Translations under genes and position numbers: made by a program
NCBI GenBank assembly: GCA_016782825.1
Contig: JADHXT010000071.1
Location: 1 to 12,088 of the forward strand
Direction of reading: 5' to 3'
DNA: 12,088 nucleotides
DNA from: Candidatus Brocadiia bacterium
Lineage (GTDB): Bacteria; Planctomycetota; PUPC01; DSUN01
Shown here: piece by piece, positions 6,416 to 12,088 of the stretch
Position numbering within the stretch: the first letter of the stretch is position 1
How the letters are laid out: each line of letters starts with the position of its first letter
The notes under the pieces: generated by a model
The model's input: only the letters and a program-made list of their open reading frames with translations
Told to the model about the DNA's origin: nothing
Database searches by the model: none

Positions 6416-8117
6416 CGGCGTCCGCCTCGGCTTCGGGTTCCACGTCGCACAGCGGACGACTCAATCCCAGGCACTCCGCGGAGCTCTGTGGTTGACGGTC
6501 GCCGTCTGCTGTTCCGTACAGGCCGGTGCGCGGGCATTCAAAGCGACGGGCAACACCGACCCGAAACACCGGGCCGTCCCGTGGCACAAGGGTGAGGTGG
6601 TGGTGACCTTCGACACGATGCCGACCAGGATGAGCTTCGACCTGCCGTGCTACGCCAAGATGATCACCGAGAACGACATCCAGTACATCAACGGCGCGAC
6701 CGAGACGTACATCGATGGGTTCGCGGAGGGACAGTCCTACGAGGTGTGGAACGACAGACAGAACGTCTATAGCCGATTCTGGATCGAGAGCCAGAACGAC
6801 GCGCGGATCGTAGTGCGTCACCGAAACGCCCTCGTGCGCGATGGCAAGATCGCCCATGCCAAGCAGCGCAAGGTTTCGCCCTACGGACGGGGGGAATGGA
6901 CGGACGAGCGGTTCACCTTCCATCCCGATGGCACCCATACGCGCAGGGTCAAGGTCTACACGCCGGCCGCGGCCACCAGCCAGCCCTGGCCTGCGCAGCC
7001 GATCAGCCGGTCGATCTCCAAGAGCGGCGGGCTGCCCGAGGTCAGCGTACACGAGTTGGAGGGCATGTACGTGATGGGACGCGGGCCCGGCAGACTCGTG
7101 GGGGATGAGCTCGAGAAGAAGGGGCTGACGCTCATCAAGATGGACGGCAGGCACAGGGACATCGCCTTCGACCCCTATCCGCTCCGGCTCAACGCGTCGG
7201 GCGAGGAGATGTACCGAGCCTACGGGGACCTCAAGCATGCGAACATCCATGTGATCAACACGAGGTCGACGTGGCGCCCCTTCCGCATCGGCCGACCGAA
7301 CGAGCGCGTGGACGGCCCGCCCCACTTCCTCCTGCTGATGACCCCTTACAAGCCCGTGCACAGGCTCACCAATCTGGTCCCCTCGTTCCCCGCCGGCGCG
7401 ACCCGCCGGCAGGGCTACTTCCTGGCCGGCCTGGGACAGATGCAATACACCAGGTACTGGCAGGTGACTAAGGACGCGATCTTCGAGATCTGGCTCAACG
7501 GCTTCACCAGGTCCAAAGAGCCGGCAGAGGAGTTGGCAGTCCTGGCGCGATCCTGGCTACGGGCGCCCACCATGCGGCTGCTCTCGTCAACTGGGACGGC
7601 GGCCTACGGCTACGACATGGCGGCGCGCGCCTACCTGGTCGGCGTCAAGCCCGGCGGACAGCCAACGGCCGTGCAGGTGCAGTTGGACGCCAGCGCGGCA
7701 TCGCCGGTGGTCAACCCTACGTTCCTGGTGAACCACTGGGGCAGTCGGAGGGCCGCGCTCGATATCAACGGCACCACCGTCTCACGAGGCAAGAACCTCC
7801 GCCTGGGGCACTACAAGGCGCTGGACCTCGAGGACGGCCGCACGTGGAGGAGCGTGCTGATCTTGTGGGTCCGGGCGCGATCCACGAAGCCCATCCGCTT
7901 CACGATCCGCCGTGGAGGCCCCGCCTCCGTTGAGCCGGGTGTGCCATTCCGTACGTGGAAGTCGGCCAAGGGCACATCCGTCGAGGCGCGCCTGGTGGAG
8001 GACACGGACGAGACGGTGATCCTCGAGAGCCGGTCGGGGCAGAGGCTCGAGGTGAAGCGGACGTACCTGTCGGCGGAGGACAGGCAATACCTGGACGGGT
8101 TGCGGCGACAACGCTGA
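6408..8117 (+). CDS. Exported protein of unknown function with C-terminal SHD1-like domain
   Basis: A 569-residue protein. The start overlaps the propeller gene stop (ATGAGTGA) and is backed by a good ribosome binding site. The n-region is about 25 residues, then a hydrophobic stretch ALWLTVAVCCSVQA with likely cleavage near AGARA-F (~43). Residues ~50-500 are mainly alternating polar/hydrophobic beta-type sequence with many aromatic residues; I do not recognise a catalytic family. Residues ~514-569 look like an SLA1 homology domain 1 (SHD1): FRTWKSAKGT, EARLVEDTDETVILESRSG, then the L-S-A-E-D-R-Q-Y-L-D closing helix, matching the usual 'R.W....G..veA.f....d..V.L....G....v.l..Ls..D..yl'. SHD1 is frequent at the ends of planctomycete secreted proteins and may bind peptides or wall components; its role here is unknown. 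Operon position suggests work with the sugar-processing cluster. Confidence 0.85.
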   Translation: MSDGVRLGFGFHVAQRTTQSQALRGALWLTVAVCCSVQAGARAFKATGNTDPKHRAVPWHKGEVVVTFDTMPTRMSFDLPCYAKMITENDIQYINGATETYIDGFAEGQSYEVWNDRQNVYSRFWIESQNDARIVVRHRNALVRDGKIAHAKQRKVSPYGRGEWTDERFTFHPDGTHTRRVKVYTPAAATSQPWPAQPISRSISKSGGLPEVSVHELEGMYVMGRGPGRLVGDELEKKGLTLIKMDGRHRDIAFDPYPLRLNASGEEMYRAYGDLKHANIHVINTRSTWRPFRIGRPNERVDGPPHFLLLMTPYKPVHRLTNLVPSFPAGATRRQGYFLAGLGQMQYTRYWQVTKDAIFEIWLNGFTRSKEPAEELAVLARSWLRAPTMRLLSSTGTAAYGYDMAARAYLVGVKPGGQPTAVQVQLDASAASPVVNPTFLVNHWGSRRAALDINGTTVSRGKNLRLGHYKALDLEDGRTWRSVLILWVRARSTKPIRFTIRRGGPASVEPGVPFRTWKSAKGTSVEARLVEDTDETVILESRSGQRLEVKRTYLSAEDRQYLDGLRRQR

Positions 8118-8136
8118 GAGGCCGGCGGGGGCCCTC
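8118..8136 (+). terminator. Weak hairpin right after the SHD1 gene
   Basis: GAGGCC (8118-8123), a six-base loop, and GGCCCTC (8130-8136) pair with one bulged base immediately after the stop codon. No T-run follows (CGTTTGCC), so this could be a partial or Rho-assisted stop, an RNA-stabilising hairpin, or chance in GC-rich DNA. The 69-base gap 8118-8186 holds nothing else I can support except the ribosome binding site at its end. Confidence 0.3.
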
Positions 8137-8177
8137 CGTTTGCCATCGACTAGAGTAGTTGGCCGCGAGAACACGCC

Positions 8178-8183
8178 GGAGGT
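8178..8183 (+). promoter_or_regulatory. Ribosome binding site of the second alpha/beta hydrolase
   Basis: GGAGGT ends three bases before ATG 8187 and twelve before the second in-frame ATG at 8196. Neither spacing is ideal. ATG 8187 is preferred, but ATG 8196 would give a slightly more typical signal peptide (MRYAILL...). Confidence 0.65.
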
Positions 8184-8186
8184 AGA

Positions 8187-9020
8187 ATGGCCATCATGAG
8201 ATACGCCATTCTACTCGCCGCTCTGCTGCTGGTTGTGCCCGCACGCCCGTGCAACGCCGAGGATGCCAAGCTGTCGAAGGGCGTCGTTCTGCTTCGGTTC
8301 ACGGTCGACGGGGCCAAGCGGACGGCCGGCCTACACCTGCCGCCGGGGTACGACGCCTCGAGGGCCCGGCCCCTCATCGTGTACCTGCACGGCGCCGGCG
8401 GCAATGGCGACGACGTGGACGCCGCGTGGGCCAGCCGCCATCCCATTGTGCGTGCGGCCCGCGAGCATCCCGAGCGCTTCCCCGCGCTCATCCTGGTTCC
8501 GCGCTGCCCGCGAGGGAGAATCTGGGCGCCGGTGCCGCCGGACCCTGTGCAGTCGGCGTGGCGGCTGAGGCGTCACGGACGGAAGCCGGCGCCGGATGCG
8601 GCGGCCCACGTCACCGCGGCGATCGATGCCGCGGTCGCGGCGTATGCGGTAGACGAGGATCGGATCACCCTGGCAGGGCACTCCATGGGCGGCGAGGGCT
8701 CGACCCGGTACGCGGCCCTCCACGCCGACCGCTTCGCGGCCGTGGCACCCTCGGCAGGCTCGGCCGTGATCGTCCTCGAGGATGCCGCGAAGCTGGCGCG
8801 GATGGGCGTGTGGATCTTCCAGGGCGAGACCGACAGGATCAGCACGGCCGAGCTCGCGAAGCGTCTGGTCGCCGCCATCCGCGCCGCCGGCGGGGAGCCG
8901 CGCTACACCGAGTACAGAGGCCTAGGCCACGCCACGGCGCACCGCGCCTACAGCGATCCCAAGCTCATCGAGTGGCTCTTGAAGCAGAAGCGGCGTCGAC
9001 GGTCGAAGACGCCCGATTGA
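8187..9020 (+). CDS. Exported alpha/beta hydrolase (esterase/depolymerase-like, PHB-depolymerase fold)
   Basis: A 277-residue serine hydrolase. The N-terminus is a signal peptide (Arg5, then YAILLAALLLVVPA, cleavage near PCNA-E at residue 24). The catalytic outline is complete: HGAGG oxyanion loop at 68-72, GHSMGG with nucleophile Ser166, Asp216 in QGETDR, and His248 in GLGHAT. The overall outline (LHLPPGYD, YLHGAGGNGDD, DEDRITLAGHSMGG, WIFQGETD) fits the 'prolyl oligopeptidase/dienelactone/PHB depolymerase-like' esterases that planctomycetes export. The C-terminus is a short Lys/Arg-rich tail. It shares fold but no close similarity with the hydrolase at 2351-3223. It lies 69 bases after the SHD1 gene with no convincing promoter of its own, so it may be the last operon gene. 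The substrate is not readable. Confidence 0.88.
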   Translation: MAIMRYAILLAALLLVVPARPCNAEDAKLSKGVVLLRFTVDGAKRTAGLHLPPGYDASRARPLIVYLHGAGGNGDDVDAAWASRHPIVRAAREHPERFPALILVPRCPRGRIWAPVPPDPVQSAWRLRRHGRKPAPDAAAHVTAAIDAAVAAYAVDEDRITLAGHSMGGEGSTRYAALHADRFAAVAPSAGSAVIVLEDAAKLARMGVWIFQGETDRISTAELAKRLVAAIRAAGGEPRYTEYRGLGHATAHRAYSDPKLIEWLLKQKRRRRSKTPD

Positions 9021-9076
9021 GGCTCCGTCCCACCCTCGCCCGGCCAGCCATCCACACCTCTCTCCGTCGACGCACA

Positions 9077-9109
9077 CCCGCCACGATCCATCGCCGATCG
9101 TGCTGCGGG
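9077..9109. terminator. Hairpin between convergent genes, possible bidirectional terminator
   Basis: CACGATC (9082-9088) and GATCGTG (9096-9102) form a perfect 7-base stem around a 7-base loop. Outside it CCCGC (9077-9081) pairs with GCGGG (9105-9109) after a two-base bulge, giving a 12-pair stem. It lies between the stop of the plus-strand hydrolase (9020) and the stop of the minus-strand SUMF1 gene (9111), the place for a shared terminator. There is no T-run on either side, so it is not a classic intrinsic terminator. Confidence 0.5.
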
Positions 9110-9110
9110 A

Positions 9111-11294
9111 TCACCGCAACGGGAGACAGTTGATGGAGTCTTCGTTGCGGATGTAGAGACGCCCCTTGGCCAGCGCCGGGTGTGACCACACCTGGGTCTT
9201 CTTGTCGCCGAAGAGACGCAGACGGGCGACCAGCTTATACTTCTCGCGGGTCGCACGGATCAGCAGCAGCTCGCCGTCGAGGCTCAGGACCAGGACGTGG
9301 CCGTTGCCGGCGATCAGCGAGGCGTAGCTGTAGAAGGCCATGTCTCGCTGCTTCCACAGGAGCTTGAGCGTCTTGGCATCGAGGCAGTAGAGCCAGGCGT
9401 TGTGAGGGCAGATCACCATGCCGCCGTGGGCGACCGGTGTGACCATGTCGGGGGCCAGATCGTCGAAGCGGCGCAGGGGCTTGCCGACGACCCGAACCGT
9501 TCCCCGGTAACCCATCCCCCTGAAGCCATAGAGCCGGGTCGAGTTGTTCTCGGTGGCCACGAGGAGCCGCTCGCCGAGCGCGATGGGTGTGGGGACGTTG
9601 TAATCGCCTTCCCTGCCCGGCACGATCCTCCAGAGCCGCTTGCCAGTGAGGGGATCCCAGCCGCCGAGCGACTCGGCGTCGTAGGCGATCACCTGGCGCC
9701 GGCCGTTGAAGTTGGCGAGGATCGGTGACGCATAGGCGCCCGCGGCTCCCTGCGACTTCCACACGATCTTGCCCGTCGCGCGGTCCAGCGCGACCAGCGA
9801 TGCGTCCTTTGCCCCGGGGTTGACGATCAGCTTGTCATCGACCAGCAGCGGCGTCGCCGTCACTCCCCAGGCCGGCAGCGTCCCGCTGAAGTCATCGATG
9901 AGATGCCGCTTCCAGAAGATCCTGCCGGTCGCGGGGTCGACGCAGTGCAGATGCCCGAAGGGGCCGAGCAGATAGGCCTTCCCGTCGTGGACGACCGGGG
10001 TGGCGCGAGGGGAGTTGGTGTAGTCCATGTCGCCCTCGGCCCGGTAGGTCAGCGTCCAGCGCTCCTTGCCGGTCTCGGCGTCCAGACATCGCCAGATATC
10101 GCGGGTCCCATCCGCGGACTTGTCTGCAAAGAGGACACGGCCGTGGGCTGCCGCAACGCCCGAGTGGCCCGGGCCGGCCGTCTTCTGGGTCCAGAGGTAC
10201 TTCACCTGCTCAGGAAGCCTCGTCGGAACGTGGTGGCTGATGCCGTCCCGTCGCGGGCCTCGCCAGTCAGGCCAGTCCGGTCGGTTGGGCAATGAGCAGG
10301 GCGGGAGCTGCCGCGCTGGATTGGAGTCGATGACGATGCGGAAGCCGACGATGGCGTCGCAATAGTCCCCTCGCAGGTTGCAGGGCAGCCGACCGGCCGA
10401 GCGGCACCGGGGCGGGCTGCTCATCCACGAGCCGCCGCGGACCACTCGCTGCGAGCCGGCCGCCGGCCCGAGAGGGTCGACGTTCGGCCCCCTCTTGTAG
10501 TAGTCCTTGTCGTACCAGTCGCTGGTCCACTCCCACGCGTTGCCCGTCAGGTCGTGGAGGCCGAACGCGTTGGCGCGACAGGTCCCGACCGGGGCAGTGA
10601 ACACGTGGCCGTCGTCCCACGAGAACGTGCGCCATCCTCGGAACCGCTTGCGGACCGCCTCATCAGCGGCATTGGCCCAGCCCTTGCCGTCCTCCCACTT
10701 GTCGCCCCACGGGAAGGCGGTCGCGGTGCCCGCCCGGGCCGCGTACTCCCACTGGGCCTCGGTGGGGAGCAGGACCCTCCGGCCCGTCTTCGTGCCCAGC
10801 CAGCGACAGAACGCAACCGCATCGTCGAAGCTCACACAGATGGCCGGGTGGTCGTCGGTTTGCTCGAAGCCGACCTTCCGCCACGAGGCGCCATCGACCT
10901 TGTCCCAGACCCGCCCGTTCCAGGCAAAGGTCCAGCCCTCCCGCTCGGCCTGGGTCAGGTATCCCGTCGCGTCGACGAACGCGGCAAACTGCCCTCGGGT
11001 CACCTCGCAGGTCCCCATGTAGAATCCGCGGCTGATAGTGACCTTGCGCTGCGGAGTCTCGCGGTCGTCCGGGACGCGGAACCGCGTGGCCGGATCGCTT
11101 CCCATGAGGAACGTCCCTGCCGGGACCTCGACCAGGGCCATCGTGACACCGGGGGCGAGTCTCAGCTCGAGGCGTTGGCGCGGGTGCTCTGCGCCGGCCC
11201 TCGGCCCGGCGGGCCCCCCTCCCCGGCCCGGGCGGGCCGCTGCCGCGAGCAGCAGGACAGTGACCAGCCACGGGGATCGCAGGGAACAGGGCAT
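9111..11294 (-). CDS. SUMF1/FGE-like domain fused to PQQ-like beta-propeller, exported
   Basis: A 727-residue protein. ATG 11294 is chosen because it begins a signal peptide (MPCSLRSP, then WLVTVLLLAAAA); an upstream GTG at 11375 in the same frame would place the candidate promoter inside the gene. Residues ~55-322 are a formylglycine-generating-enzyme-type (SUMF1) domain: VPAGTFLMGS, CEVTRGQFAAFV, LPTEAQWEYAARAG (176-189), NAFGLHDLTGNAWEW, RGGSW (286-290), GFRIV. The paired copper-binding cysteines of true FGE are not both present: the first position after GGSW is Ser292, and Cys297 is the only nearby candidate, so sulfatase activation is unlikely. Residues ~338-727 are a PQQ/BamB-type propeller starting at DWPDWRGPRRDG, with CLDAETGKERW, CVDPATGRIFW, and ALDRATGKIVW blades. 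It is probably an exported binding or sensing protein. It converges on the hydrolase operon and has its own candidate promoter. Confidence 0.88.
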   Translation of the reverse strand: MPCSLRSPWLVTVLLLAAAARPGRGGGPAGPRAGAEHPRQRLELRLAPGVTMALVEVPAGTFLMGSDPATRFRVPDDRETPQRKVTISRGFYMGTCEVTRGQFAAFVDATGYLTQAEREGWTFAWNGRVWDKVDGASWRKVGFEQTDDHPAICVSFDDAVAFCRWLGTKTGRRVLLPTEAQWEYAARAGTATAFPWGDKWEDGKGWANAADEAVRKRFRGWRTFSWDDGHVFTAPVGTCRANAFGLHDLTGNAWEWTSDWYDKDYYKRGPNVDPLGPAAGSQRVVRGGSWMSSPPRCRSAGRLPCNLRGDYCDAIVGFRIVIDSNPARQLPPCSLPNRPDWPDWRGPRRDGISHHVPTRLPEQVKYLWTQKTAGPGHSGVAAAHGRVLFADKSADGTRDIWRCLDAETGKERWTLTYRAEGDMDYTNSPRATPVVHDGKAYLLGPFGHLHCVDPATGRIFWKRHLIDDFSGTLPAWGVTATPLLVDDKLIVNPGAKDASLVALDRATGKIVWKSQGAAGAYASPILANFNGRRQVIAYDAESLGGWDPLTGKRLWRIVPGREGDYNVPTPIALGERLLVATENNSTRLYGFRGMGYRGTVRVVGKPLRRFDDLAPDMVTPVAHGGMVICPHNAWLYCLDAKTLKLLWKQRDMAFYSYASLIAGNGHVLVLSLDGELLLIRATREKYKLVARLRLFGDKKTQVWSHPALAKGRLYIRNEDSINCLPLR

Positions 11295-11366
11295 CGTAAT
11301 CTCGCGCGGGACAGATGACCTCGGCTGGGGGGCGAGCGGACCGCCGCAGGCGTGGACTCGGGGTCC

Positions 11367-11394
11367 AGTGTACACGGAGTGGGCAGCCCGTCAA
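11367..11394 (-). promoter_or_regulatory. Candidate sigma70-type promoter for the SUMF1-propeller gene
   Basis: On the minus strand TTGACG (11394-11389) is followed after 16 bases by TACACT (11372-11367), matching the -35 box at five of six and the -10 box at four of six. A start near 11360 would leave about 65 bases of leader before ATG 11294. The -10 box overlaps an 8-base palindrome GTGTACAC (11368-11375). The 220-base gap 11295-11514 contains nothing else clear apart from a GGCCGCGGCC palindrome at 11502-11511 beside the neighbouring stop. Confidence 0.45.
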
Positions 11395-11514
11395 GGGGCG
11401 CGGTCGCGAAGACCAGGGCGGGCCACCGCGTTGCAGGGAAGAAGGTCGAGGACGTTGGCGCTGGCAGCCACGGGCCTCTCGAAGGTCTCGAGGACCCCTC
11501 AGGCCGCGGCCCGG

Positions 11515-12088
11515 CTAGAGTTCCGCCTTGTCCCGCCGCTCGCCTTCGTCCTCGTCTTCGTCCTCGTCCTCGTCGTCCTCGCGCTCCTCGATGATGCGCT
11601 CGCCGTGATCCCTCAGGCGCTCGATCTCCCGCTCGAGCTCGTTGAACCTGCGCTCGGCTGCGTCGCGCAGCCTCTCGTGCTCTTCTCTCGCGGCCTCCAC
11701 CGCGTGCCGCTCGGCGTCGAGCTTCCGCGCGGCGCACTCAGCCTTGTGGCGCAGCTCATGGACCGTCTGCATGGCCACGAACCGCGCCCGGAGCTCTTTG
11801 ACCACCTCTGCGACGCGCGGGTCTCGCTGGTGCTGGGCAGCGAACTCCAGGATCTCTGCGAGCCTTCCCTTCAACTCCCTCTTGGCTCGTTCGTGCTCCA
11901 GCGTCATCCTCATGACGTCGAGCTCGGCCTCCAGGCGAGTGGCGTCGACGTGGCGATTCGACATCCGGGCCTGGATCGCCCTGGCAGCGAGGTCGAGCAT
12001 CTTCGGCCAGGCTGCGGCGTGTTCGGGGCGCATGTGGCGGACGCGGCGCAGCACGGAGCGCGTGGACCGCAGCCGCTCCCACGTCTCG
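11515..12088 (-). CDS. Coiled-coil protein with acidic C-terminal tail, 3' part
   Basis: The frame stays open to the right edge (190 residues visible), so the start probably lies outside; a GTG at 12054 is possible but the same Arg-rich helical sequence continues upstream of it. Residues are almost wholly charged and alpha-helical with heptad-like spacing (ELDVMRMTLEHERAKRELKGRLAEILEF, KLDAERHAVEAAREEHERL, LEREIERLRD), predicting a long coiled coil. There is no signal peptide or membrane segment in the visible part, so a cytoplasmic location is likely but unproven. The protein ends in a Glu/Asp run (EREDDEDEDEDEDEGE) then RRDKAEL and a TAG stop. I cannot name a family. Its minus-strand neighbour begins 220 bases further on and has its own candidate promoter, so the two need not be co-transcribed. 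Confidence 0.7.
   Translation of the reverse strand, partial: ETWERLRSTRSVLRRVRHMRPEHAAAWPKMLDLAARAIQARMSNRHVDATRLEAELDVMRMTLEHERAKRELKGRLAEILEFAAQHQRDPRVAEVVKELRARFVAMQTVHELRHKAECAARKLDAERHAVEAAREEHERLRDAAERRFNELEREIERLRDHGERIIEEREDDEDEDEDEDEGERRDKAEL
11544..11582 (-). repeat. Short hexamer-type low-complexity repeat coding for Asp/Glu
   Basis: The plus strand reads as repeated TCGTCC/TCGTCT units, which on the minus strand encode the alternating Glu-Asp run at the end of the coiled-coil protein. It is a simple in-frame repeat, prone to length change in multiples of three. Confidence 0.75.

Noticed and set aside
6141..7445. Minus-strand open frame (434 codons) across the propeller/SHD1 gene junction
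   Set aside because: It is antisense to two supported genes, low in recognisable motifs, and without a promoter or ribosome binding site I can see.
8138..8177. Separate promoter for the second alpha/beta hydrolase
   Set aside because: TTGCCA at 8140-8145 has no -10-like box at a workable distance.
10554..11318. Plus-strand open frame opposite the SUMF1 domain
   Set aside because: It is antisense to a clearly recognised SUMF1 domain and shows no motif of its own.
11475..11511. Terminator after the coiled-coil gene (GGCCGCGGCC palindrome and a CTCGA/TCGAG stem)
   Set aside because: Stems are short, no T-run follows on the minus strand, and such palindromes are frequent at this GC content.
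11544..11582. CRISPR-like or regulatory tandem repeat
   Set aside because: Units are only six bases without spacers and lie in frame in an acidic protein tail; it is simple low-complexity coding sequence.

Overview
The window looks like a piece of a GC-rich Planctomycetota (or close PVC-group) genome. The evidence is the protein set: a DUF1080 (3-keto-glycoside hydrolase-like) protein, a Tat-exported Gfo/Idh/MocA oxidoreductase, two PQQ-like beta-propeller proteins (one with a methyltransferase-like N-terminus, one fused to a SUMF1/FGE-like domain), an exported protein ending in an SHD1-like domain, and exported alpha/beta hydrolases. No rRNA, tRNA, CRISPR array, transposase or attachment site was seen. 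Taxonomy is inferred from family content only.

Layout. Positions 1-8117 form one tight plus-strand run, probably an operon that begins upstream of the window: 3' end of a DUF1080 gene (2-592); a Gfo/Idh gene (589-2343) split by one in-frame TAG at 1081-1083; an exported alpha/beta hydrolase (2351-3223); a 1062-residue propeller protein (3227-6415); and a 569-residue exported protein with an SHD1-like C-terminus (6408-8117). Junctions are 4- or 8-base overlaps or gaps of 3-7 bases. A second exported alpha/beta hydrolase (8187-9020) follows after 69 bases. A convergent minus-strand SUMF1-propeller gene (11294-9111) lies beyond a strong hairpin in the 90-base gap. The right edge holds the 3' part of a minus-strand coiled-coil gene with an acidic tail (11515-12088).

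How the genes may work together. DUF1080 proteins and Gfo/Idh dehydrogenases are known partners in oxidation-driven cleavage of glycosides through 3-keto intermediates. With two exported esterase-like hydrolases beside them, the run is best read as a secreted or periplasmic carbohydrate-processing cluster. The propeller and SHD1 proteins are exported partners of unknown role. Substrate cannot be read from the sequence.

Most notable observations: (1) the DUF1080 protein and the Gfo/Idh protein, which are unrelated in their main domains, end in the same ~76-residue C-terminal module (43 of 76 identical, no gaps), which I cannot assign to a named family and which may dock the two enzymes to a common partner; (2) the amber codon in the Gfo/Idh gene sits inside a near-perfect Shine-Dalgarno-like sequence followed by an ATG, so it may be a broken gene, a sequencing error or a split, reinitiating gene; (3) the first 2.3 kb are clearly less GC-rich than the rest.
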